Shown here piece by piece: positions 37,438 through 49,400 of a stretch of DNA of 64,000 nucleotides. A program made the translations under genes and the position numbers. The notes beneath the pieces are model-generated. The model saw only the letters and a program-made list of their open reading frames with translations, was not told the origin of the DNA and searched no databases. The stretch's first letter is position 1. Each line of letters begins with the position of its first letter. This DNA comes from Astropecten irregularis (taxonomy: Eukaryota; Echinodermata; Asteroidea; Paxillosida; Astropectinidae), in assembly GCA_963971285.1 (NCBI GenBank), contig OZ020253.1, positions 14,520,528-14,584,527 on the forward strand, in the 5' to 3' direction.

Positions 37438-40400
37438 GTGAGTGTTCAGTGTCGCACAGGTGCCACTGCAGTTTGTGCATGCCCTCTTTGAATAGTGTTA
37501 GTGGATCAATCATGTGTGTGCCCTGTTTGAACAGTGTTCACTGTCCGCTTGGAGTTAGGATGTCCAAAGTTGGCTTCCACTTTACAAATGGGATGTCAAA
37601 AACAGTAAGAGGAGTAACTGAGGTGGATAGACAGACACACTGAATAGATCTATATGGGATTACTAGTGTTTTTGGCGAGCTGCGAAGCAAAGCGAAGCCT
37701 ATGTAGTAGTACCGTTCATACCGTCCGTCCGGCCGTCCTCATGAAATGTTTTTTAGTATGTGCTTGAACCCCCATTTTTTTTTTTTTTGGATGGGTGCGG
37801 TTGCCCAAAATAATGTTGTTATTATTGTAAATGAAAAAATGTTGAAAGTTTTTTCTATTGTTTCAAAATGTTGAAGTTTTTTCCATTGTTTCAAAATGTT
37901 GAAGTTTTTTCATGGGTGTGGGTGTGTGTGTGTGATGGATGGGTGTTTGCTATCATGTTTGTAACTGCACGTAAGGCTGCAGCGAGCCATGACAGCTTCG
38001 CTGTTCTAGTTAATAGACTAAAGTGCATCCCTGACTTTTATCACTTGGGTTCAGTCACTCTCAGGCAGTGACTGGAGTGGAGTCTAGCAAGTGGGTCAAC
38101 AGCTATAAGGTCGGGTCAAATGTGATTGGAGGCTCAGTCTGCATTGTGGAGAGACAACCACTGGCAAGGGTTCAGGGTGCAGCCAGGGTGGGGGGATTTA
38201 CAACCTCTCTTTTGGGAGATCGAACAGGAGGTATTATCTTGCCTCGACAGCCAGCTTGGTGGGGTCCGGGTCTTAGTTTGTATTACACACCTAGAATTCA
38301 AACCAAAACCTCAACGAGGTCAGGAGAGGCTAATCTTGTGCAGTGATTCTGTTTTTGTTAGGAGTGAGTACTCCTGTTGACACTGAGGTTGAAGAAATCG
38401 AGCTTCAATCTTGTAGAATAAAACTCTTGTTTGAACTGGTACTAGTGATGACACAGATCAATGGTGGATTTAAAAAAACAAAACTCTGAGATTAATGTTA
38501 ACTCTGGCGTGTCAATTTTACCATGTTGATTTGTATTGTGGTGGCCTGTCACACTTTGCTTAATAGCAGTTCAGATGGAATTATGGTTCAGGGGCCAACT
38601 TCATAGAGCAGTCTTCCTTTGTCAAACAGGATTGGCAATCAAATTTTCATGGGATGTTGACTGCTTTTGGCTTGTATTTGCCTTTTGTTTGCTGAGCATA
38701 ACATTCACAAGGAGTTTTGGTTGGCATACTGATTTTATTTACAACGATTTTTGGTGCTTAAGCAAATGTTGGTGTTTAAGCAGCTCTACGAAATTGGCTC
38801 CTGATCAGTCTTAGGGTTTTGGGAAGTAGACCCCCTGACGTGAGGTCAAAGCATACATCTGTATGACATGTAAGAAATACTTACTGTACTTAATGTATTC
38901 GTTTGGCGGTAATTTATTTAGGATTAGTCATACTGATATTTGTTTCTTTGTTTGTTGGGGTGTTTGTTTGTTTGTTTACAGTGAGCATCTCGTCCAATCG
39001 ATCGGCGTATCAAGTCAACAGCACCATTCAGGTGAGATGCACCGTGCAACAGCAATTGGCCAGCCAGGACATCAACGCCAGCGACATTGTCTGGAGTCAG
39101 GACGGTGTCCCCCTCCCAAGTGATGATGAGCGGAACCTCCTTGATGCGACTACATCCCTGCTGGTTGTCAAGCATGCGCAGTTTGGAGACGGCGGTGTAT
39201 ACGGGTGCAGACTCGGGCACGACCCTCCGGAGAAGGCGGTTACTCTTAAGATTGAAGTTGGCTGTAAGTAGTACCCTTATGCATCTCAATACAAATAGAC
39301 AGCTCAGGGGTACCAGAAGAGATCCAACTTCTCACTGGTTCTTTCCAGAACCACACATCTATAAAGAGATAATACATGGTGTCTCCGCAAAACTTTACTT
39401 ATTACGTGACTTCCACCAAGCAAAGCTTCAAATCCTACTTAGGGAGAAACTAACTTTTTCACCAAATGAAAAAATGTCTCTGGTCTCTGGCATATTAAGT
39501 TAGAGCTAAAGGACATCGTCTAGCTACTCGCCTCATACAAAAAAAGAAGTTAGGCACGGAATTTCACGGCTAACTCTGTAAGCGAAAAAAAAAGGTAATC
39601 GTGCAGTATGCATGGTATGATGCAATAATAACAGGGTCGTTGATTGGGCACTGCTTGCTAGGATGTTTTGACGCTGAACTTCATACCTCTTTGAATTTTC
39701 CCGTCTGATGCATGTGAACTATTCCATCTTTGTTTTTCCCCTCACCCTCAGTGCCCCCAAGAAAGGTATCAAATTTTCGGTGCTGGTCCACAAATTTCAG
39801 GGACGTGGAATGCCGATGGAAACCGTTTGACACAAACCTGGAAACAACTCATCAGCTGATGTGGACTGATAGGTATGAGATTAGGTTACCACAGTTACAG
39901 ATTAAATTGTAGCATAAGTTGGTCAGTCATGCACCTTGAGGTTCACCATGAAGCTTTGTGTATATTGAGGTTCACCATGGTGCCTCATGCACCTTGAGGT
40001 TCACCATGGTGCCTCATGCACCTTGAGGTTCACCATGGAGCCTCATGCACCTTGAGGTTCACCATGGAGCATCATGCACCTTGAGGTTCACCATGGAGCC
40101 TCATGCACCTTGAGGTTCACCATGGTGCCTCATGCACCTTGAGGTTCACCATGGAGCCTCATGCACCTTGAGGTTCACCATGGAGTCTCATGTACCTTGA
40201 GGTTCACCATGGAGCCTCATGCACCTTGAGGTTCACCATGGAGCCTCATGCACCTTGAGGTTCACCAAAGTGCCTTATGCACCTTGAGGTTCACCATGGA
40301 GCCTCATGCACCTTGAGGTTCACCAAAGTGCCTCATGCACCTTGAGGTTCACCATGGCGCCTCATGCACCTTGAGGTTCACCATGGAGCCCCATGCACCT

Positions 40401-43400
40401 TGAGGTTCACCATGGAGCCTCATGCACCTTGAGGTTCACTATTGTGCCTCATGCACCTTGAGGTTCACCATGGAGCCTCATGCACCTTGAGGTTCACCAT
40501 GGACCCTCATGCACCTTGAGCTTCACCATGGAGCCTCATGCACCTTGAGGTTCACCATGGAGCCTCATGCACCTTGAGGTTCACCATGGAGCATCATGCA
40601 CCTTGAGGTTCACCATGGAGCCTCATGCACCTTGAGGTTCACCATGGAGTCTCATGCACCTTGAGGTTCACCATGGAGTCTCATGCACCTTGAGGTTCAA
40701 CATGGTGCCTCATGCACCTTGAGGTTCAACATGGTGCCTCAGACATCCTGATATATATATGATAGAGCCTCACTGCCTCATGGACCATGATATTTCTACA
40801 TTTGTCCTCTCCATTGTTCTATGTACTTCACAGTTTACAATATAGTTATACAAACTGCACCACGTCCGTGGACTATGGACTTTGCACTTGGACCCCTTCC
40901 AAAGATTCGCCATCTTTCCATAGGAAATTGTGGTACCAAGTCAACTCCACCAACGCCCTGAATTACTGCCTCAGCGATGTCATCAAATTCAGCAGGGCAG
41001 ATAACAGTAAGTTTAGGAATGAGATACAGTCACTGATCTGGATGCTTTTATATACCTTATTGCATTGAATTGTTTGTTAAGCAGGGGTATTAAACTTTGG
41101 TAAGAAACCAAAACAGAAAAGTTCATAGATTTACATATAACTTACAGGGTATGAAGATGGTGCTGGTAGAAACATAACGTATAAAATATTTCCGCCTGAA
41201 ATGGAATATTTCTCAAGAAATAAGTGAAACAAAGACTAAAGATCTTTTTGATCTTTTAAAATATCAAAAAGTGGGCCACCGTATGGGACTGAAATTTTCA
41301 CAGATGACAGTTACTGTATCTTCCTTGATATTTTTGCCCATGAGTCTGTATTTTTTTTTATAAAAACCAAAGTATGATATTACCTTTAAACTTGTTCCAC
41401 TGTTTTAACACCAAATGAGAAAGGACTAATGGTTTCACAATACAAGTAGATATAGTGGAAAGGGTACCTGGGCAACCAGTGCCTCCTCCCCTACTGTGTG
41501 GAGAAGACAGTCCCTCACAATGAAACAATCGACCTGTTTGATCAAGGAAGACTTTTCATGCTTTTAAAGCAATTTCTTTGCTTAAGCAGCTCAGTGATAT
41601 TGGCCCCAGTTCATAAGTGCAAAGTTGTGATTGTTTTGTCTATGTCTTATTCCCATTCTTCTGCTAGCCATTACCAAGCCTGTGCAAATGAGAAATGTCA
41701 CTGCTTTGTCCAACTCCTCGCTCAAAGTCGAATTTCTGCCTCCAGTGAATTTCAACAGCTTTTCCCACCGGAGTAATTTGGAATATCTGATCACCTGGCA
41801 ATACAGAGGAACAGGCGACAATATAGTAAGCTTTCCATGAAATTGCTTGTATTTAGACTCGACAATATTGTAAGTTTTCCATGAAGTTGCCGGTATTTAG
41901 ACTCAACAATATACATGTAGTAAGTTTTCCATGAAGTTGCCGGTATTTCGACTCGACAATATAGTACGTTTTCCATGAAGTTGCCGGTATTAAGACTCGA
42001 CAATATAGTAAGTTTTCCATGAAGTTGCCAGTATTTCGACTCGACAATATAGTACGTTTTCCATGAAGTTGCCGGTATTAAGACTCGACAATATAGTAAG
42101 TTTTCCATGAAGTTGCCGGTATTTAGACTCAACAATATACATGTAGTAAGTTTTCCATGAAGTTGCCGGTATTTCCACTCGACAATATAGTAAGTTTTCC
42201 ATGAAGTTGCCAGTATTTAGACTCAACAATATAGTAAGTTTTCCATGAAGTTGCCGGTATTTAGACTCAACAATATAGTAAGTTTTCCATGAAGTTGCCG
42301 GTATTTAGACTCGACAATATAGTAAGTTTTCCATGAAGTTGCCGGTATTTAGACTCAACAATATAGTAAGTTTTCCATGAAGTTGCCAGTATTTAGACTC
42401 AACAATATAGTAAGTTTTACGTAAATTTGACGTTTTAAATGTTGAGCAGAGCCATGATATTGACCTTGTTTGACTATTGTTCTGTTGCTTGGTCGAGTTG
42501 TGCGCACTGCTACTCAGACAAGCTCCTTAAATTACGTAACCGTCTTGCCAGATTAATCCTAAACGCTCACCCTAGAACTCATATCCAGGAACTACAACAA
42601 ACTCTCTCGTGGTCATCATTGCCAGATCGTTGGGAAAATCACAGAATGTGCGAAGTCTTTAAATGCAGAAATAACTTGAGTCCAGCATATCTCAAATCAA
42701 GATTTGAAAAACCACGCCACACTGCCAATACTCGTGCTAAGTCAAACGGATCATTACATCTGTCCGTTGTTCCCAAGACCAATGCTGCCAGGCGCACGTT
42801 TCAGTATCTTGGGACCCTGGGATGGAACAAACTTACCACGGCCCAGAGACAGGCAAAGTCCCTTCATCAATTTAAATCCCTTCTAAAGGTTAACATCTAA
42901 TGCTCAATCTATATTTTTCTTTTAATTATTTTTTTTGATTTTACATCATGTTTCAAATTTTTTATTCTATTTTAAGATTAACTTAAATACCCGTTCCAAA
43001 CGTTTTTCTTATTTCCCAGCTTTAACTTTTTCTTCTAATTTTCGGCTTATGGGTACATTTTTTTTTTTTTTTTTTTTTTTATATTATATATTTTAAAAAT
43101 TCTTATTGTTCTGTACAAATGTATACTGTTTGTAGTGTTAATGGCGTCAAATCTTTTAAATTTTCAGTATTAAGCTTTATTCTCCATGTTTTACATTTGA
43201 TAATTTTAAGTGTTTTTTTTTTTTTTTTTTTATTTCTTTCTTTTAATGTTTATAGTGTTAATTTCATTTATTTTTGATAATTTGATAATTCTTACTTTAA
43301 TTCATGTTATTTTAATTTAACCAGGGCCCTTGTGGAAAGCAGTTTAAAACTGATAAGGCTACCCTGTATAAACAAAACAGCAAATAAAGTTTTCCATGAA

Positions 43401-46400
43401 GTTGCCGGTATTTAGACTCGACAATACAGTAAGTTTTCCATGAAGTTGCCGGTATTTAGACTCAACAATATAGTAAGTTTTCCATGAAGTTGCCAGTATT
43501 TAGACTCAACAATATAGTAAGTTTTCCATGAAGTTGCCAGTATTTAGACTCGACAATATAGTAAGTTTTCCATGAAGTTGCCGGTATTTAGACTCAACAA
43601 TATACATGTAGTAGGTTTTCCATGAAGTTGCCGGTATTTCGACTTGACAATATAGTAAGTTTTCCATGAAGTTGCCAGTATTTAGACTCAACAATATAGT
43701 ACGTTTTCCATGAAGTTGCCGGTATTTAGACTCAACAATATAGTAAGTTTTCCATGAAGTTGCCGGATTTAGACTAGACAATATTGTAAGTTTTCCATGA
43801 AGTTGCCGGTATTTAGACTCGACAATATAGTAAGTTTTCCATGAAGTTGCCAGTATTTAGACTCAACAATATAGTAAGTTTTCCATTAAGTTGCCAGTAT
43901 TTAGACTCGACAATATAGTAAGTTTTCCATGAAGTTGCAGGTATTTAGACTCAACAATATACATGTAGTAGGTTTTCCATGAAGTTGCCGGTATTTAGAC
44001 TCAACAATATAGTAAGTTTTCCATGAAGTTGCCGGTATTTAGGCTCGACAATATAGTACGTTTTCCATTAAGTTGCCAGTATTTAGACTCAACAATATAG
44101 TAAGTTTTCCATGAAGTTGCCGGTATTTAGACTTGACAATATAGTAAGTTTTCCATGAAGTTGCCAGATTTAGACTAGACAATATTGTAAGTTTTCCATG
44201 AAGTTGCCGGTATTTAGACTAGACAATATTGTAAGTTTTCCATGAAGTTGCCGGTATTTAGACTCGACAATATTGTAAGTTTTCCATGAAGTTGCCGGTA
44301 TTTAGGCTCGACAATATAGTACGTTTTCCATTAAGTTGCCAGTATTTAGACTCAACAATATAGTAAGTTTTCCATTAAGTTGCCGGTATTTAGACTCGAC
44401 AATATAGTAAGTTTTCCATTAAGTTGCCGGTATTTAGACTCGACAATATTGTAAGTTTTCCATGAAGTTGCCGGTATTTAGACTCAACAATATTGTAAGT
44501 TTTCCATGAAGTTGCCGGTATTTAGACTAGACAATATTGTAAGTTTTCCATGAAGTTGCCGGTATTTAGACTCAACAATATACATGTAGTAGGTTTTCCA
44601 TGAAGTTGCCGGTATTTAGACTCAACAATATAGTAAGTTTTCCATGAAGTTGCCGGTATTTAGGCTCGACAATATAGTACGTTTTCCATTAAGTTGCCAG
44701 TATTTAGACTCAACAATATAGTAAGTTTTCCATGAAGTTGCCGGTATTTAGACTTGACAATATAGTAAGTTTTCCATGAAGTTGCCAGATTTAGACTAGA
44801 CAATATTGTAAGTTTTCCATGAAGTTGCCGGTATTTAGACTAGACAATATTGTAAGTTTTCCATGAAGTTGCCGGTATTTAGACTTGACAATATTGTAAG
44901 TTTTCCATGAAGTTGCCGGTATTTAGGCTCGACAATATAGTACGTTTTCCATTAAGTTGCCAGTATTTAGACTCAACAATATAGTAAGTTTTCCATTAAG
45001 TTGCCGGTATTTAGACTCGACAATATAGTAAGTTTTCCATGAAGTTGCCGGTATTTAGACTAGACAATATTGTAAGTTTTCCATGAAGTTGCCGGTATTA
45101 AGACTAGACAATATTGTAAGTTTTCCATGAAGTTGCCGGTATTTAGACTAGACAATATTGTAAGTTTTCCATTAAGTTGCCGGTATTTAGACTCGACAAT
45201 ATTGTAAGTTTTCCATGAAGTTGCCGGTATTTAGACTCGACAATATTGTAAGTTTTCCATTAAGTTGCCGGTATTTAGACTAGACAATATTGTAAGTTTT
45301 CCATGAAGTTGCCGGTATTTTAGCTTAGAGTCACTACTTTTATTGTTCAGAATCATTGCATTTTCCATAAAGAATTTATCACACAGTGTTTTGCAAATCC
45401 TGAATCCCCACCATGCAAATTACTCTTGGCTTTGTTTTTGTTTACGCAAATAGACATACTCACTCAAAACTGGGGAAGATATCAACAAGCCCTGTTACAC
45501 CATCGAGGGTTTACCAAGGCCCTTCGGACTCTACCACATCAGCGTCAAGGTCAGACTTGTAAATAACAAAAAGGCAGAGTGGAGCAACAGTTCAGACGTT
45601 ATCAGTGCAAGAACAAGTGAAGCAGGTGATGCTCCACATTTATTATTATTATTATTATTTATTTATTTATTTCTGGTAATGACACCAAGGATTCCTCAAA
45701 AGCGCCCTAGGCACTGTAGCTCGCAAGCCTGATGAAACCTGTTATGGAAAGATGGTGAGAAGAAGATACAGTTTATAGAGGTGGGAGGAAAACCCCAGAG
45801 TAATATTCTGGGTAAAACCCACCAAATCAGGCAGGCTCTGAAAACCCAATCCACTTGTGAACCGAGCCGGACTTGAACCCGGTCCACAGAGATGAAAGGC
45901 GAGGAAAGAACCACTACACCAACCTGACTCCCCCAAACTTCTTAGTCTTGTCAGTTGCATCCTTGGTCAAGACCTTAGTTTGTTTGTTTGTTTGCCTATT
46001 TCTCTACTTGGCTATTTATTCATTTGTTTGTTGTACTGTTTGTGTATGGATCGGTTTGCGGAAACACCATGTCAGAATCATTCATACTTTCGCACTTCTA
46101 TATCGTTCGCTCTTCTCGTAAGGTCTCAAAGTTTCGACTAGCCTGCTCTAATCCTCATCAGGAGACCTAGAGCAGAGCAGGATAGTCGAAACGTTGATAC
46201 CTTATGAGAGGTGGACTTCTGTCTTTGCACGTAATCATTACAGTTTGAATTTTCCAGACTAAAGACTCTCTGGACATCTTGCACTACTTCGCAGTTCATA
46301 ATGGATAAGAATGGCACAAAGGAACCAGTCCAATCCAGAGATGGGTATTGCTATGCAAAAGCTTGCCCTGAATCATGTGCCATAGCAAGAGAGTCTTTAG

Positions 46401-49400
46401 TCTGGGAAATTCAAACTGGGGTGTTTATGTGCAATGAAAGAAGTCTGTGTACCAGATACAATTCAGATTTTACTCCTAAATGCCTAATATTGGGCCCCGG
46501 ATGGACAGGTGTATTGAACTGAGGTTAAAGGTAGTATCATACTTTGGTAGCATACCGAAACAGAAATATTCACAGATTTACCTTAAACTTATACAGGGTA
46601 TAAAGATGGTGATGGTAGAAACATACCGTTAAAATTGTTCTGCCTGAAATGCTGTATTTATCCAGAAAAGAGTAAAACCAGTGACCCAAATTATTTTTGA
46701 TCTTTAAAAGATCAAAAATAAAAGAGAAAAGACTTAAGGAATACTGTGGCCATTTTTCACTGTTTTCTCAAAAAGTGGGCACTGTATGGGACTGAAATTT
46801 TCACAGATGACTGTTACTGTATCTTCCTTGATATTTTTGCACATAAATCTGTATTTCTTTGACAAAAACCAAAGTATGATATTACCATTAATAGGCAGCC
46901 TATAAAAAAGGCCCATTCTTCATCAAGAGTGACAGTCTGAAATTTCTTGTGTATGTCACTACAGCTCCCCAGCCTGGCGTAAAACTGGACTTTTCCTGTG
47001 GTTCGGCCAATACTTCCAACAATGAACAGACGAGGGACGTCCGTCTGACATGGAGGGTATGTTCTCTAAGGCCTAGGCTATTCGCCGTGTTATTGCGGTG
47101 CTGAATTCAAATAATTTGACATTTTCAAGTTTGGCACGGCATTAGCACGGCGTTTAGCGTGAATTTGGCTCGTCAAATTGGGTTCTTTGGCTCGACAGGG
47201 TGCTGCTGTTCTATCGGTATTTGGAAAGGTAGTGGCACGACACTTTCAATATTAAGCTCGGCGTTTAGCGCAACTGCCACGCTACTGCCGTGCTATTGCT
47301 GTGCTCATTTGATTTAAGTTCGGCACGGCAGTAGGACGGCGTATAGTCTTGGTCTAAGATTCCAGCAAATCATCAAATAACCACAAGGGAAACTGACTGA
47401 ATTAAGACATTGAAATGAATGGGATTTGAACCAGCGACCCCTAGAATACTGTACCCTCACCTAAACCCTAACCCAGTACAGTATTCGGGGGGTCACTGGT
47501 TCGAATCCCGCCGCTGTCAAATTTTCTTTGTTCATTTTTCAATGACCTAAGATTCCAGCTTCTTGGTTTTGAATGAAACAAAAGCAATAAAAATCTACAA
47601 CACTGTATTCATGCAAACAGTACTTTTTAGTAATTTGAGTAAAACTGTACTTTTTAGTTATTTGAGTAAAACTGTACCTTTTAGTAAATTTCACTGGTTC
47701 GAATCCCGCTGCAGTCAAATTTCCTTTGTTCATTTTTCAATGACCTAAGATTCCAGCTTCTTTTTTCTATTTGTATTTATCCACATATCTTTTATTACAG
47801 ATTCTGCTGCTGCTTGGTTTTTATTCCATTTTTGAAAAATTGTGTAGCATTCTGTTTTGGATGTGGTTTTTTTTTGTGAAATTAACCCAGAATATTCTTT
47901 TTTCCGTATTGCTGCACGACATTTTAATATAATTGCAGGCTTTCCCTGAAGAAGAAAGGAATGGAATACTGTTAAAATACGTCATAAATGTCAACGGGTC
48001 CGAGTATGAAGTAGGAGCCAATGCTACTAGTAACTTAGTAACAGGTATGCTATTTAGCAAGTAGCGACAGGTCCGTCACTGGAACTGTTTTTACGTCTTA
48101 CCACAAAAACAACTGAAAAATCTAATAATAAAGGAATTTCTGGTCTCCTAATGAGGACTAGAGCATGTTAAGACCTTCGTGCGAATGAAAAAGAAGTGCG
48201 AAAGTACGCACGATTCTTACATGTACGTGGTGTTTCCGCAAACCGATCCACATACCAATTGTCACCATGCAAAGCCTCAAATCTTTCTTAATGAAGGAAT
48301 TTGTCATCCGACAAACTGAACGCAAAAGTTTTACGTTTAATAGACCTCTTGTTTTTGGTTTTTGATTTCCTGACCTTTTCTTTGAGTTTTTGGTCTTAGA
48401 TAAACAAGGCCATAATCGTTTTGACGAGCCTTTCGAAGCAATTTCTTTTTAAAGTTTACAGACTTTGTTTTGGGTGATGTCAAGATTTGTTGCCAATTTT
48501 TACATGGAAGCCTTTGTTGCTTCGCTACAACAACAAAACAAATTGTGTCCTTTTTTCTTTCGTATGAGTTGCAGTATTGGCTAGCTGAGTATACTGCTGC
48601 TCTGGTTTTTGTTGTTGTTCGGTCAACTAGAACTTCCTGTTCACTTAGGCCTACTATCGGGAGGTCGACAACTTGAGCCCTCTTTAAAACAACAAAAACT
48701 ATAACAAAAATAAACCAAAAAATATCAAACAAAACGATGAGATTGCTTTGTGTCCTTTTTTCCATGCAGACTTAAGAAAGGATAGCTACTACATATTCAC
48801 CATCTTGGCTCGTAACTCTGTCGGCGACTCAGACGAGGATGAGTGCATCTTACCTCCGGTCCGGCCAGGTACAAAGTCAGAGTCTGACTCTAGAGGGTGC
48901 TTGGCCACAGTTGCCGCATCCAGTTTGCCCGGTCTGTAGGTCATGGCTTGGTAGGAGTAGTTTAAGTAGACCGTTTAAAACCTTCTGGGCATTTTAGCCG
49001 GAAATGGCGAAAAGTTTAACCTGAATCCAGCACTGTGTGCAGTCCCTGGGCTTTTGACCCAAGTTGGACCATTCGGCTCGCTTCATATGGAGTTACAGTG
49101 TCAAGGCTCTGCAGTCCTGCGTACTTCATAATCTGTCAATTTTAAAGTTCCCTTCATGACGAAGATGGTTCGTCAAAAAAGTTGAGGCTTTTAAACCTAG
49201 CCCCAAGAGGTACTCTCTGTTCATAATTAGTCCTCCACAAGCTAGAAATGAAAATAGATCTATACATGTGGATCGGTTTTCGGAAACACCATGTAGTAAT
49301 CGTTCGTACTTACATGGTGTTTCCGCAAACTGATCCACATACCAGTTGTCACCATGCAAAGCCTCAAATCTTTCTTGAAATCTATACATGACGCTATTGA

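Noticed and set aside
38924..39289. 121-residue minus-strand ORF over the Ig exon
   Set aside because: Antisense of a real exon; no independent support.
41791..43781. Minus-strand ORFs with repeated NTGNFMEN / LPGNFME-like peptides
   Set aside because: Translations of the 44-bp intronic array on the wrong strand; frame shifts from unit to unit.
41826..45320. CRISPR array
   Set aside because: Direct tandem repeats with no unique spacers, inside an intron of a eukaryotic gene.
45873..46170. Plus-strand ORFs between exons 6 and 7, considered as extra FNIII exons
   Set aside because: Translate SINE and TTTG-repeat DNA; no FNIII tryptophan or tyrosine-corner pattern and no phase-compatible splice pair.
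48337..48765. 142-residue minus-strand ORF in receptor intron 8
   Set aside because: Lysine/arginine-rich translation of AT-rich intron; ends at the exon 9 acceptor tract read backwards.
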